From DATFJT01 sp965230755 (GTDB lineage: Bacteria > Bacteroidota > Bacteroidia > Chitinophagales > Saprospiraceae): a stretch of 64,000 nt of DNA. The notes under the pieces were generated by a model. It was not told the origin of the DNA. It was given only the letters and a program-made list of their open reading frames with translations, and did not search any database. Positions 1-10,038 of the stretch are shown here, in pieces; positions within the stretch are counted from its first letter, which is position 1; each line of letters starts with the position of its first letter. The translations under genes and the position numbers were made by a program. The stretch is from positions 507,519 through 571,518 of the forward strand of contig CBDDLT010000016.1 of assembly GCA_965230755.1 (NCBI GenBank), given 5' to 3'.

Positions 1-480
1 CACTTAAAAGATTGCTTAGATCAACAGCTCTTTTGGGCGTATTTGGTAACGGTGGATTATGATATTTCTGAAGAGGGCGATAAGGTTATTCATCGAATAA
101 ACGGGCTCAAGGATATAGTTGGAGAATCTAAGGCATTAATTTTGAGGCTTAGGAATTGGAGTGAAAATGGGGTTCGATACAGTGGAACTAACCCTATTTT
201 TGTCAATAAAGTGTTAATTTCTGAAATAAATAGGGTAGGCGTGCAGCATTTACTGGTAGAAATACCATCTATAGATAGAGAGGAGGATGGTGGACGCTTG
301 GAGGCGCACCGGGAATTTTGGTTTCCCAACGGGGATTTAAAGAAGAATAAAACAATAACGGAATTAATAAGGGTTCCGGACGAAGTGGAAGACGGGCCAT
401 ATCTTTTAAATTTACAAGTGCTGAATATAGCCCTAGATGTGAGTCCAAGTAACCCTATAATTTATAAAATCAAACGATGA
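1..480 (+). CDS. Cyclase family protein (kynurenine-formamidase-like), C-terminal part
   Basis: The reading frame is open from base 1, so the start lies outside the window; about 159 residues of the C-terminal half are present. The motif VEIPSIDREEDGGRLEAHREFW, followed by a KTITELIRVPDEVEDGPYLLNLQ-like block, fits the Bacteroidota branch of the metal-dependent cyclase/arylformamidase family. In this family that region carries the final Asp and His of the active site (DR...AHREFW). The N-terminal HxGTHxDxPxH metal motif would be upstream and cannot be checked. Substrate is unknown: family members hydrolyse N-formylkynurenine or related amides, but Bacteroidota members are mostly untested. It overlaps the next gene by 4 nt (ATGA), so the two are probably translationally coupled. 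Confidence 0.75.
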   Translation, partial: HLKDCLDQQLFWAYLVTVDYDISEEGDKVIHRINGLKDIVGESKALILRLRNWSENGVRYSGTNPIFVNKVLISEINRVGVQHLLVEIPSIDREEDGGRLEAHREFWFPNGDLKKNKTITELIRVPDEVEDGPYLLNLQVLNIALDVSPSNPIIYKIKR

Positions 481-998
481 ACAAGAAAGCTTTTTATACA
501 GATGTTCAGAAAATCTTGGACGATTTGGATAGAATACCTGTTCGTGACTATAGAATTTATGTCGAACAGTATGAGGAAAGCCAATGGCAACTGGACGAAG
601 GGTTTTTTAATGAATCTCACTACCAGTGGCGATATGCATCCTCTTTGTATGAAATAGGAGAACACGAAGCATTCCTAAAAGAAAGCGACAAGGCGCTGAT
701 TTATCTAGTTAATCAGACCAACTGGGAAGGAAGAATGCGGCAAAAATATCTGGATTTACTTTTCCAAAAGGCCATTTCTCACACCAGATTGAAGGAGTAC
801 AAAAAAGCGGATAAATCTTGTAAAGAACTTAAGGCCCTAGGATTCGACAAGAGAAAAATTAAGTTTCTAAAACGACACATTTTCAAATCAGAAGCCAAAA
901 GCTTGATTCTTTTATTGGACAACGAACGCTTTTATCTCTTTTTGCTCGCAGCCCTATCTTCTAGCCTGGCCTATTTGGTTTTTACTAAATTACTTTAG
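477..998 (+). CDS. Hypothetical protein with C-terminal membrane anchor
   Basis: A 173-residue protein that I do not recognise. The first 140 residues are charged and helical, with a TPR-like look (residues ~55-115, YEIGEHEAFLKESDKALIYL and the AISHTRLKEYKKADKSC stretch). The last ~22 residues (FYLFLLAALSSSLAYLVFTKLL) form one hydrophobic helix, so it is likely a tail-anchored cytoplasmic protein. The start overlaps the stop of the cyclase-family gene by 4 nt. The 3' end overlaps the convergent minus-strand gene by 9 nt. Confidence 0.55.
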   Translation: MNKKAFYTDVQKILDDLDRIPVRDYRIYVEQYEESQWQLDEGFFNESHYQWRYASSLYEIGEHEAFLKESDKALIYLVNQTNWEGRMRQKYLDLLFQKAISHTRLKEYKKADKSCKELKALGFDKRKIKFLKRHIFKSEAKSLILLLDNERFYLFLLAALSSSLAYLVFTKLL

Positions 999-2702
999 AA
1001 GGAATACGGTTCCACGTTGGTTAACTGGTGAATTACCTCGCTTTTCAAATTCTACGGTATATAAATAAAGTCCAGCCGGCATCAGTCGTCCTTTCCACTT
1101 TCCATCCCATGCTTCTCTTGGATCAGTTGATTCGAAAACCATTTCTCCATATCGGTTATAAACGCGAAGCAAGTACTGATCAAGGTTGAAATTTGAGCTT
1201 TGAGCTTTGAATTCACTGTTGAAGCCATCCGGCGCGAAAGCAGTTGGAAAAAACAATTGAGGATTTTTAGAAATACATCGAATTTTACTTCTACTAATTA
1301 GGTCATTATCATTCAGCTCAGGATAATTATTGGTATGTTCTGTTTTCATCACGAAACAAAGACTATCGGTATTATTCGAAACAGGGCCGTATAAGTATGG
1401 CTGTGTAAAATCAGAAATATCATCAATGAACTGTTCTGTTCCATTGGGCAACACGAGATACAGCGATGAAAGTACAGATGTGGAAGCCGCTGGTAACATT
1501 GGACCAGAAGCTAAAACCTCGACAAAATTATCTTCATCAAAAGCAAGTTCTATAGAAGAAGCAGAAAGTGTTTCAGAAGTGAGAACATTCGAACAAACAT
1601 CTTCAGCGCGAATGAACAAAGAAGCGTTTTCTATTGTGCCCAAGGATTGTTCATTGTCCAGAGCAAGTGGATTGGTTACAGTTATGTTTTCTTGAAAACT
1701 GTTAGAAGCATCTTGCACAGTAGCGCTATTAAGCCTAGCAGAATTGTTCCACAACCAGAAAATGCTCAGTTCGTTGTTGAGATTATAACTGATATTATAG
1801 GCATACAAATAATCGAGATTAAAGTAGTCGTGATAAAAGCAGAAATGATTGGATTCCGAGGTAAAATTTGTACGCGGGTTTCGAACCCTGAGAACGAGAC
1901 AATAGTCATTTTGAGGAAGCAGTGTATCTACAACGACATTATCAGTATTGTCTCCGGAAAAAACAACAAGATCATTGCCTGAATTAAGGTGGTCCAGGCT
2001 AATTAAGTCAACCTGATACCCCTCTTGTTCCCAAGCACTGTAGGGGGTGTAATTGACACTTACTTCACTGCTACAGCTGTCGTTTTCCACTTCGATTAAT
2101 ACGGTATTATGAAAGTTACTAAAGATGCTTTCATTCCCACAGCCGTCCGCTACCGTCAAGGTATATCGTTGAACCAAACTTAAGTCCGGAAAGGGATCAT
2201 AAAAGAAGGTATCTGAAGTACGCCCGATAGGAAGAGTGCCATTAGGGGTATTTTTATATAAAACATATTCGGCGAAGTTGGGGTGATCAAGGCCGGGCCA
2301 ATCAATCCTAATTTGTGCGTTGTTTTCTATTGTTGTCCTTTTGATATCTACTCCAGGCAAAAAGTCATTTGTTAGTGTATCCGATTGTAAAATTGGTTCT
2401 CCTGGACAGTCTGCGATAGACTCCAAATAGTAATAAAAAACGCCGTTTTGATTGTGGATATAGAAAGTTGCAGAAGGAAAAGGTATTTCATCCAGTAAGG
2501 TATACGGGCCATCGATATTGGTAGAGAAATAAATTCGATAACCAGATAGCATATTACAACTGACGACATTGGGAGACCAAATAAGACTATCATTGGTGAC
2601 ACAAAGGAAATCCGGTGCGGGAATTTGAGATCTGGTATGATTACTCAAAAACAAGCAAAAGAAAGCACAAAGAAGACTGTATTTAAGGAAGTTTGACCCC
2701 AT
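990..2702 (-). CDS. Secreted protein with gliding-motility-associated C-terminal domain
   Basis: The start at 2702 is chosen because MGSNFLKYSLLCAFFCLFLS is a good signal peptide; the frame stays open upstream to 2783 but the extra 27 residues are basic and not signal-like. The mature part contains Ig/fibronectin-like beta modules (residues ~30-470), including the ITVTNPLALDNEQSLG stretch. The last ~85 residues (FFPTAFAPDGFNSEF... YNRYGEMVFES... WDGKWKGRLMPAGLYLYTVEF) are a typical CHU_C/type B sorting domain used for T9SS export and surface anchoring. It probably forms a unit with the upstream lipoprotein, which it overlaps by 20 nt. Function beyond surface display is unknown. Confidence 0.8.
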   Translation of the reverse strand: MGSNFLKYSLLCAFFCLFLSNHTRSQIPAPDFLCVTNDSLIWSPNVVSCNMLSGYRIYFSTNIDGPYTLLDEIPFPSATFYIHNQNGVFYYYLESIADCPGEPILQSDTLTNDFLPGVDIKRTTIENNAQIRIDWPGLDHPNFAEYVLYKNTPNGTLPIGRTSDTFFYDPFPDLSLVQRYTLTVADGCGNESIFSNFHNTVLIEVENDSCSSEVSVNYTPYSAWEQEGYQVDLISLDHLNSGNDLVVFSGDNTDNVVVDTLLPQNDYCLVLRVRNPRTNFTSESNHFCFYHDYFNLDYLYAYNISYNLNNELSIFWLWNNSARLNSATVQDASNSFQENITVTNPLALDNEQSLGTIENASLFIRAEDVCSNVLTSETLSASSIELAFDEDNFVEVLASGPMLPAASTSVLSSLYLVLPNGTEQFIDDISDFTQPYLYGPVSNNTDSLCFVMKTEHTNNYPELNDNDLISRSKIRCISKNPQLFFPTAFAPDGFNSEFKAQSSNFNLDQYLLRVYNRYGEMVFESTDPREAWDGKWKGRLMPAGLYLYTVEFEKRGNSPVNQRGTVFLLK

Positions 2703-3381
2703 ACTTCGATTCAAACGCGTTCTTCTCATAGATATATTGCAGTTGGTAATCAATTTTATGTTGAGCATTGATAGTTTTTTCACTACGTACTAAACCTACA
2801 TTTTTATAGTAGTGTTCAGTTGTATTGGCTTCATATTCAAATGCTCCGTCTCTATTATTGACAATTAATTCTTTTAACTCAAAAATTAAGCCACCACAGT
2901 TGTCCTTGTAACAGTCGTTGGTTTCTTCTTTAAACATTCTAATCTTGGAAACGCTGTTCGAACTGCTGTCTTTTTGACTTTCCCAGTCTATTTTATACCG
3001 AACAAATTCTTGAGGAGCTAAGGGTGTAAAAGAGAAAATATCCCCCCTTTCCAGCTGACAGGGAATAGCTATGCTGTCTTCATAGACCGAATATTCTTCA
3101 ATTTTAGATCCTTGCTCACTAAATTTCTCCACTACTTTTTGGTTGATACTTAGATTGGGGGACAGGTAATAACTAATAAGTCTATCTTCATTTAATTGCA
3201 GAGAAACAAATGACCTTAGTTTATTGCCTTCTATCTCAGCCAGGTATTCCAAAACAACAGGTCCTTGCTCTAATTGCTGAGGTATATAATATTCTTTCCA
3301 AATTTCGTTATTAGCACTGTCTTGGCAGGAAAGCGTAATAGCTATCAAAAAACTGTAAAGAAAGCATTTATATTCTGTCAT
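2683..3381 (-). CDS. Hypothetical lipoprotein
   Basis: A 232-residue protein with a lipoprotein signal: hydrophobic FLYSFLIAITLSC, Cys at about residue 19. The remainder is polar and beta-rich, with two closely spaced cysteines (DCYKDNCGG) that could form a disulfide. No known domain is recognised. Its 3' end overlaps the start of the gliding-domain gene, suggesting one transcript and possibly a shared cell-surface role (inference). Confidence 0.6.
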   Translation of the reverse strand: MTEYKCFLYSFLIAITLSCQDSANNEIWKEYYIPQQLEQGPVVLEYLAEIEGNKLRSFVSLQLNEDRLISYYLSPNLSINQKVVEKFSEQGSKIEEYSVYEDSIAIPCQLERGDIFSFTPLAPQEFVRYKIDWESQKDSSSNSVSKIRMFKEETNDCYKDNCGGLIFELKELIVNNRDGAFEYEANTTEHYYKNVGLVRSEKTINAQHKIDYQLQYIYEKNAFESKYGVKLP

Positions 3382-3468
3382 AATGGCGTATTTATCTGTA
3401 ATTTTATGATGTGGTACGTTTAATGATCTATATTAATTTTCAAAGATATAGGATTTTAAAATTCGCTA

Positions 3469-6400
3469 ATGGTTTTTAAAGGTTTATCAAAGTCACTAGG
3501 TCAGCTGTTTGGAACAAAGCAGGATAAAGACATTAAGTATTATAGCCCTTTTGTAGACAAAGTTAATACTTTCTACAAGGAGTACCGCGATTTGAGCCAT
3601 GAAGGCCTTCGCAATAAAACAGAGGAGTTTCGGGGTGTAATCAAAGAGGGTTTAAAGGATATTTTAGAGGAAATAGATCTTCTTGAGAAGAAAGCGGAGC
3701 ACACGGAAGATATTCTTGAAAAAGAGCAAATCTTCAAGGACATAGATACGCTCAACGAAGATAGAAATGCAAAACTCGAGGAGATCCTAGTAGAGATAAT
3801 GCCCGAAGCTTTTGCGGTTGTTCGAGAGACAGCTCGAAGGTTTAAGGAAGAAGATACCATTACAGTTCAGGCAAAGGAGCACGATAGAGAGCTTGCTGCT
3901 AGAAAGAACTATGTTAAGATTGACGGAGACAACGCGACATGGAATACATCATGGGAGGCTGCAGGTGGTCTGGTAGAATGGAACATGGTGCATTACGATG
4001 TACAGTTGATCGGTGGAATGGTATTACACGAAGGAAAGATTGCAGAGATGGCAACGGGGGAAGGTAAAACCTTAGTAGCTACGCTGCCGGCATATTTGAA
4101 TGCTCTTCCTGGATACGGAGTTCATGTCATTACTGTAAACGATTACTTGGCACGAAGAGACTCGGAATGGGTAGGACCTATTTTCGAATTTTTATTACTC
4201 AATGTAGATTGTATCGACAAGCACAAACCTTCTTCTCCTACGAGGAGACTGGCTTATGCTGCGGATATTACTTATGGTACAAACAACGAGTTTGGATTCG
4301 ATTATCTGAGGGATAATATGGTCTTGAGCACCAAAGAAATGGTACAAAGGCCGCTTCATTATGCGATGATTGATGAGATTGATTCAGTGTTGATTGATGA
4401 TGCCAGGACTCCATTGATTATATCCGGACCGGTTCCAAAGGGAAGTGAAATTCAAGAGTATGTTGCCTTAAAACCTAAGGTAGAGCGATTGGTCAGTGAG
4501 CAGAAAAAGTTGGCCACGCAATTTTTGGCAGAAGCGAAGAAGTTGATTGCCGAAGGATCTACGGGATATCAGGAAGGTGAAGGTGGAATGCAATTGTTAA
4601 GATCGTATAGATCCATGCCTAAGAACAGACCCTTGATTAAGTTTTTAAGTGAAGAGGGAATCAAGGTCTTGCTCCAAAAAGCGGAGAATTTTTACATGCA
4701 GGAGCAAAGTAAGAAAATGCATCTGGTGGACCAGGAGCTTTACTTTACCATAGACGAGAAAAACAGACAAGTAGACCTTACGGATAAAGGAGCAGAGTTT
4801 TTATCCAAAGGAAATGAGGATCCGAATTTCTTCATGATGCCGGATATCGCTCTGGAGACCATGCAAATTCTGGAAGATCCTGAATTGACGGAAGCTCAGA
4901 AAGATGAGCAGAGGGACCAGCTTTTACAAGAGTATAGTATAAAGTCAAAAAGAATACATTCGACCAACCAACTACTGAAATCCTTTACTTTATTCGAAAA
5001 GGATCAGGAGTATGTGGTGATGGATGGCCAGGTTAAGATAGTAGATGAGCAAACCGGTCGTATCATGGACGGAAGGCGTTATTCCGATGGTTTGCACCAG
5101 GCTCTGGAAGCTAAAGAGAACGTCAAGGTAGGTGATATAACACAAACTTACGCGACGGTTACCTTGCAGAATTATTTCAGAATGTATCACAAACTTTCCG
5201 GAATGACAGGTACTGCCGAGACCGAAGCCGGGGAGTTCTGGGAAATCTACGAATTGGACGTGGTAGTTATTCCTACCAATAAACCCATCGTTCGAAATGA
5301 CCAAGAAGATTTGGTTTACAAAACGGCTCGTGAAAAGTACAATGCTGTAATAGATCATATTCAGGAACTGAGTGCTGCAGGAAGACCTGTTCTAGTCGGA
5401 ACGACCAGTGTTGATATTTCCGAGAAGTTGAGTAGAATGTTGAACTTGCGCAATATTGGACATAATGTTTTGAACGCAAAGCAACATCAGCGAGAGGCAC
5501 AAGTGGTAGCAGAAGCAGGAAACCCAGGAAAGGTTACTATCGCGACGAACATGGCTGGACGTGGAACGGATATTAAGATCAGCGATGATGTCAAAAACTC
5601 AGGCGGTTTGGCCATCGTAGGAACAGAGCGTCATGATAGTAGAAGGGTAGACAGACAGTTAAGGGGGCGATCCGGAAGACAAGGGGATCCGGGAAGTTCG
5701 CAATTCTTCGTTTCGTTGGAGGATAATCTAATGAGGCTGTTTAATTCAGACAGGATAGCAAAGCTTATGGATAGAATGGGCCATAAGGAAGGAGAGGTCA
5801 TTCAGCATAGCATGATTTCTAAGTCCATCGAACGTGCCCAAAAGAAAGTAGAAGAAAACAACTTCGGTATTAGAAAGAGGCTTCTTGAATATGACGATAT
5901 CATGAATATTCAAAGAGAGGCGATTTATACCAAAAGAAAGAATGCCTTAAGCGGAGAACGACTTAGTGTGGACTTATACCAGATGTTCCAAGGTAGAGTG
6001 GAAGGCATGGTATATGAGTTTAAGAGCAGTGACGACTACCAAGGTTTGAAGGAAGAGATCATGAGAATGGGTGTGAACATGGATTTGGAGGAGAGATATT
6101 TTCTAGACGCCGATATCAATGAACTCAGTGATTTTGTCCTGACAAGGGTTTTGGAAGAGTACGCGCAAAAGAAGGAAAGAATAGCCAAGGTATTATTACC
6201 GGTGATCACACGGGTGAAAAAGAATGAAGGCGATCGATACAAGAGAATCGCAATTCCTTTTACAGATGGAAGAACGAAGCCGATTAATGTCTCTGCTGAA
6301 CTAGATGCGGCCATTGAAACGGAGGGAACATCGATTTATAAAGATATTGAAAAGGCAATTTGTTTGGCTTTGATCGATGAAAACTGGAAAGAGCATCTCA

Positions 6401-6789
6401 GAAGCATGGATGATTTAAAAACATCGGTGCAATCTGCTTCTTTCGAACAAAAAGACCCCTTAGTGATTTATAAGATGGAGGCGTATAATTTGTTCGAAAA
6501 CTTGATTTATAAAATCAACTCGGAAGTTACCTCATACTTACTTGGTGGACAGTTGGCGATTGAGATGAACGAAGGAAATATCCAAGAAGCGAAGGAACAG
6601 AAAACAGATACTTCCAGAACCAGTACGAATAAAAGCCCAGAGGCTCTTCAAAGAGCGGCGGCGGCCTCAGCTGGTGGAAGGAAGAAAGTAGAAACATTTG
6701 TTCGTCAGGGACAAAAAGTAGGAAGAAATGAACCTTGTCCGTGTGGTAGCGGGAAGAAATATAAGAAGTGCCATGGAGCTTCATCCTAG
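3469..6789 (+). CDS. secA: Protein translocase ATPase subunit SecA
   Basis: SecA drives Sec-dependent export by coupling ATP hydrolysis to movement of preproteins through SecYEG. This 1106-residue protein has the Walker A motif GEGKT (about residues 196-200), the DEAD-type DEID box (~303-306), the SecA signature of helicase domain 2 (TNMAGRGTDIKIS) and RQLRGRSGRQGDPG. Its C-terminal metal-binding tail is CPCGSGKKYKKCHG, whose C-X-C-X8-C-H ligands bind zinc and SecB. It is about 200 residues longer than E. coli SecA, as usual in Bacteroidota, because of insertions near residues 330-440 and elsewhere. It is complete. The downstream hydrolase starts 10 nt after the stop and is probably cotranscribed. 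Confidence 0.97.
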   Translation: MVFKGLSKSLGQLFGTKQDKDIKYYSPFVDKVNTFYKEYRDLSHEGLRNKTEEFRGVIKEGLKDILEEIDLLEKKAEHTEDILEKEQIFKDIDTLNEDRNAKLEEILVEIMPEAFAVVRETARRFKEEDTITVQAKEHDRELAARKNYVKIDGDNATWNTSWEAAGGLVEWNMVHYDVQLIGGMVLHEGKIAEMATGEGKTLVATLPAYLNALPGYGVHVITVNDYLARRDSEWVGPIFEFLLLNVDCIDKHKPSSPTRRLAYAADITYGTNNEFGFDYLRDNMVLSTKEMVQRPLHYAMIDEIDSVLIDDARTPLIISGPVPKGSEIQEYVALKPKVERLVSEQKKLATQFLAEAKKLIAEGSTGYQEGEGGMQLLRSYRSMPKNRPLIKFLSEEGIKVLLQKAENFYMQEQSKKMHLVDQELYFTIDEKNRQVDLTDKGAEFLSKGNEDPNFFMMPDIALETMQILEDPELTEAQKDEQRDQLLQEYSIKSKRIHSTNQLLKSFTLFEKDQEYVVMDGQVKIVDEQTGRIMDGRRYSDGLHQALEAKENVKVGDITQTYATVTLQNYFRMYHKLSGMTGTAETEAGEFWEIYELDVVVIPTNKPIVRNDQEDLVYKTAREKYNAVIDHIQELSAAGRPVLVGTTSVDISEKLSRMLNLRNIGHNVLNAKQHQREAQVVAEAGNPGKVTIATNMAGRGTDIKISDDVKNSGGLAIVGTERHDSRRVDRQLRGRSGRQGDPGSSQFFVSLEDNLMRLFNSDRIAKLMDRMGHKEGEVIQHSMISKSIERAQKKVEENNFGIRKRLLEYDDIMNIQREAIYTKRKNALSGERLSVDLYQMFQGRVEGMVYEFKSSDDYQGLKEEIMRMGVNMDLEERYFLDADINELSDFVLTRVLEEYAQKKERIAKVLLPVITRVKKNEGDRYKRIAIPFTDGRTKPINVSAELDAAIETEGTSIYKDIEKAICLALIDENWKEHLRSMDDLKTSVQSASFEQKDPLVIYKMEAYNLFENLIYKINSEVTSYLLGGQLAIEMNEGNIQEAKEQKTDTSRTSTNKSPEALQRAAAASAGGRKKVETFVRQGQKVGRNEPCPCGSGKKYKKCHGASS

Positions 6790-6799
6790 ATAAACAATT

Positions 6800-7567
6800 A
6801 TGACGGAAAAAAACATTTATGAGGAGGGAGACTTTCGATACATAGCGAGTGCCCCGGAAAAAGAGGAAACCATTGTTCTGTTACATGGACTTTTGGGGCA
6901 GCTCAGTAATTTTGATGGAATCATCAATGCTTTCAGTGATAGATATAATGTGGTAGTGCCGGTTCTTCCTATTTATACCATGCCTTTAAGAAAGGTAGGA
7001 CTTAAAGGCTTGGTTAACCATGTTGCCAAATTTATTGACTACAAGGGCTATGACGGGTTTCACATATTAGGGAATAGTTTAGGTGGGCATCTGTGCTCAT
7101 TATATGCCTTGGAATATCAGGACAAATTGAAGTCTATGTGCTTAACGGGTAGTTCCGGGCTTTTCGAAAATGCCATGGGAACATCCTTTCCAAAAAGAAA
7201 CGACTACGAATGGGTGAAAAATAAAGTTGGTGAAACCTTCTACAGTCCCACTATAGCTACCAAGGAACTGGTCGACAATGTCTACGAAACAATTAACGAC
7301 AGAAACAGGGCATTGAGAATTATAGCTTCGGCTAAATCAGCGATTCGACATAATTTGGAAGATAGGCTTGGGACCTTAAAAATTCCCGCATTATTGATAT
7401 GGGGTAAAAACGATACCATTACCCCTGATTTTGTCGGAGAGAAATTTCATGAATTAATACCGGATAGTAAATTGGTATTCATCGATGAGTGCGGTCATGC
7501 GCCGATGATGGAACACCCGGGACAATTCAATGATATATTGGATGTTTTTTACAAGGAAATTCAGTAG
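6800..7567 (+). CDS. Alpha/beta-fold hydrolase
   Basis: A 255-residue cytoplasmic enzyme of the alpha/beta hydrolase fold. It has the oxyanion motif LLHGLLGQLSNFD, a nucleophile elbow GNSLGGH (Ser near residue 94), the acid-loop WGKNDTITP and the catalytic His in DECGHAPMMEHP. It is of the same general type as lipases/esterases and MhpC/BioH-like enzymes; the substrate cannot be read from sequence. It follows secA by 10 nt and is probably in the same transcript, a pairing whose meaning is unknown. Confidence 0.85.
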   Translation: MTEKNIYEEGDFRYIASAPEKEETIVLLHGLLGQLSNFDGIINAFSDRYNVVVPVLPIYTMPLRKVGLKGLVNHVAKFIDYKGYDGFHILGNSLGGHLCSLYALEYQDKLKSMCLTGSSGLFENAMGTSFPKRNDYEWVKNKVGETFYSPTIATKELVDNVYETINDRNRALRIIASAKSAIRHNLEDRLGTLKIPALLIWGKNDTITPDFVGEKFHELIPDSKLVFIDECGHAPMMEHPGQFNDILDVFYKEIQ

Positions 7568-7871
7568 TGAGTATAAGGGCCTTAATTTAGCCACTGCATG
7601 GGAGGAGCACCTTGCTTGGCATAAATTTAAACCGTAATGATTAGACATAGAGGCACTGCGACTCTTAAAATCCATAAGAACAACCAATTCCTGTTGTTCG
7701 TTTAATTCAATAGATGGACCTGAATATGATATAGCTTTTTGCAAGAGTGATATGGTTTTGATGACAACTTGTTTGAGTTTTGTTTTTGAGTAAAAATAAA
7801 ATATTAAATAACGGATAAACGTGCTATTTTATTTGGCACGGAGTATCTTTGCAGTAAGTAAAGCCAATAAA
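7568..7871. other. Intergenic region, no supported gene
   Basis: This 304-bp gap follows the hydrolase. A minus-strand frame covers part of it but continues into the hydrolase coding sequence and has no recognisable family. The right end is AT-rich and carries the promoter candidate listed separately. Confidence 0.4.
7844..7851 (+). promoter_or_regulatory. Candidate Bacteroidota -7 element (TATCTTTG)
   Basis: TATCTTTG matches the Bacteroidota TAnnTTTG -7 consensus and lies 20 nt before the ATG at 7872. A good TTG -33 element at the usual distance is not clear. Confidence 0.4.
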
Positions 7872-8998
7872 ATGAAGACATTAGCGACAACATTATTAGT
7901 TATAACGGCTGTGCTTGGCCTAGAAGCTGCTACATGCACATTTACCGGGAATGGCGATGGAACAAGTTGGAGTGATGGATCTAACTGGATTGCGGAAGCC
8001 AACCGGATCCTTCATCTGATGATGTTACAATACCTTCCGGGTTTAGCGTGGTTAATGACTCAGGTGACCTAAGCTTTGATGGTACCGAATTCGTTTTAAA
8101 CGGCTCCCTTGATATGGAGGGAAATAAGGTTGAAATTAAATCAGGAGGAACATTTGAAATGGGGTCTTCTTCAAGTTTGTCTGATATTACAGAGTTTCTA
8201 ATGAGTGGACCATCAGATGGAAATATTGCATCTGGTGCCAGTTTCAGTGTAGGCCTATTAAAAACGGATGATAGCAGTATCTTAACAATCAATGAAAGGT
8301 GTATTGACGTAACAGATAAACTTGAAAATTTGTCCAATTCGGAAATAGTAGGAGGAGGTTGCATAAACTATACTGGTAGTAGCGGCAACTTTTCCAATAA
8401 CGGAAGTGGAGGTATTTTTGGCTGTACATCTGGTAATTTGAATGACTGTTCTCTGGATGGTGCACCGGCACCTATAGAACTAAGTCACTTTTCAGTAGAA
8501 TCTGTTAAGGAAGGAACCAAATTTATATGGGTTACAGAAAGAGAAGTCAACAACGACTATTTTACTATTGATAGATCTACAGATGGTAATAACTGGAAGG
8601 ATATAGCCCGTATTGAAGGAAAGGGAACAACAACGGAGAGATCCGAGTATGAATATATCGACGCAAACAAGGCGACGGGAAAACAGTATTTTAGATTGAA
8701 GCAAACAGATTATGATCGGAGTTTTTCCTATTCTTCAGTAGTGGTATTAGATCATGGAAATGAAAGGGTCGAAATTATTGCTTATCCCAATCCATTTACT
8801 GATAAGTTTTGGATTAAAGGTCTTTCTAAAAGTGAGGATGTGAGAATAAATCTATATGATATTAATATGAAGCAAGTTGATTCTTATACATTCGATTGGA
8901 TCAATGATAGCGAAGTTCGAATTGACCTCTCAACCGTAAGTAATGGTTTATTTTTTCTGTATTACAATAAGGAATTTTATCCACTTCTTAAAATTTAG
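7872..8998 (+). pseudogene. T9SS-sorted secreted protein with one frame break
   Basis: The N-terminal part from ATG 7872 (MKTLATTLLVITAVLGLEA signal peptide, then CTFTGNGDGTSWSDGSNW) and the downstream part (from about 8012) are in different frames but clearly one protein. Shifting frame near 8000-8005 restores a continuous sequence reading QPDPSSDDVTIPSGFSVV. One missing C in the 'gccaacc' stretch would explain it. The rest holds a low-complexity beta-helix-like segment, a fibronectin-like module common in T9SS substrates (PIELSHFSVESVKEGTKFIW) and a type A sorting domain (AYPNPFTDKFWIKG to the C-terminus). It could be a sequencing error or a true pseudogene. Confidence 0.75.
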
Positions 8999-9012
8999 GC
9001 AATATTCTGCGA

Positions 9013-9035
9013 AGCCCCCTTTTCTATAAGGGGCA
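9013..9035 (+). terminator. Hairpin after the T9SS gene
   Basis: GCCCC and GGGGC arms flank a short T/A-rich loop 15 nt after the stop at 8998. There is no strong T-tract after it, so termination is uncertain. Confidence 0.4.
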
Positions 9036-9142
9036 AATAGCACAAAATCACAGGTAGTTTGTGGGGAAGGAAGCAATAAAGAAAACAATTCTGTAATATT
9101 GCCCAACGAATGCTATTGGTTAAAAACACAGGGGATTAATAC

Positions 9143-9892
9143 ATGGAAATATTGGGAATCGACATTGGTGGAACGGGTATAAAAGGAGCCGTCGTGAATG
9201 TCAAGACCGGAGAACTGGTGTCTGAACGGTTAAAAAAAGCGACACCTCCGGGTGCGCAAAGAGATGATGTAAAGGAAGTGGTCAATTTGCTTATAGAAGA
9301 CTTGGCCTGGAAAAAAGACAAACCTATTGGATTCGGTTTTCCATCAGTAGTCAAAGATGGAGTCTGTCATACAGCAACCAATATTTCTAAGAAATGGATA
9401 GGTAAGAACCTTAATAAATCCTTCAGTAAAAGCACCGGGAATAAGCAGGTCTATTGCATCAATGATGCTGATGCTGCCGGAATAGCAGAAGTAATCTATA
9501 ATCTGGATGTGGTTCTGGATGGAACGAGCATTTTTCTAACCATTGGTACAGGCATTGGCTCGGCAGTGTTTAAAAATGGAGAACTTCTAAGAAATACTGA
9601 ACTCGGACTACTGGAATTCAAAGGAGATATCTTAGAGCGATACGCTTCGAATAAGGTAAGGCGCGACAAGGAATTAGATTACCCGGAATGGGCATCAAGG
9701 CTCAATGAAGTGCTTCAACATATCGAAAAAATATTGTATCCGGAATTGTTTATTCTTGGAGGGGGTATCAGTAAGCGCATACACTTATTTCAAGAATACC
9801 TGGAAACCAAATGCCCGGTTCAAAAGTCGAAATTTGAGAATAATGCGGGTATTATAGGGGCGGCTTATGTGGCTAGAAAGGTTTTTCTGTAG
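9143..9892 (+). CDS. ppgK: ROK family kinase, polyphosphate-glucokinase-like
   Basis: A 249-residue sugar kinase of the ROK/actin-like fold. The phosphate-binding motif DIGGTGIKG lies at residues 6-14. A second Asp-containing motif (CINDADAAG, about 110-118) holds the predicted catalytic Asp, and a GTGIGSAVF phosphate-2 loop follows. The length, the TPPGAQRDDV segment and the absence of the ROK zinc-binding Cys cluster resemble polyphosphate glucokinase, which phosphorylates glucose using polyphosphate or ATP. Donor choice cannot be proved from sequence. It stands alone, with ~145 bp on each side. Confidence 0.75.
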   Translation: MEILGIDIGGTGIKGAVVNVKTGELVSERLKKATPPGAQRDDVKEVVNLLIEDLAWKKDKPIGFGFPSVVKDGVCHTATNISKKWIGKNLNKSFSKSTGNKQVYCINDADAAGIAEVIYNLDVVLDGTSIFLTIGTGIGSAVFKNGELLRNTELGLLEFKGDILERYASNKVRRDKELDYPEWASRLNEVLQHIEKILYPELFILGGGISKRIHLFQEYLETKCPVQKSKFENNAGIIGAAYVARKVFL

Positions 9893-10038
9893 AATCCTAA
9901 TAGAGTGTATTTTGTAACTATAAGGATTGTTTATATAATATGGACAAACGCGATAAATATCAAAAGCGAAACACGCAAACATTTGTATGTCAATGTTTTA
10001 CGTGCTACGCTTAAGAGTTTTCTTATATATTAATGTGC

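Noticed and set aside
1330..1982. Plus-strand frames inside the gliding-domain gene
   Set aside because: They are antisense to a protein with signal peptide and C-terminal sorting domain.
7560..7744. Minus-strand small frame in the gap after the hydrolase, with a few Cys/Ser residues reminiscent of a peptide precursor
   Set aside because: It runs on into the hydrolase coding sequence, has no modification enzyme nearby and no recognisable leader.
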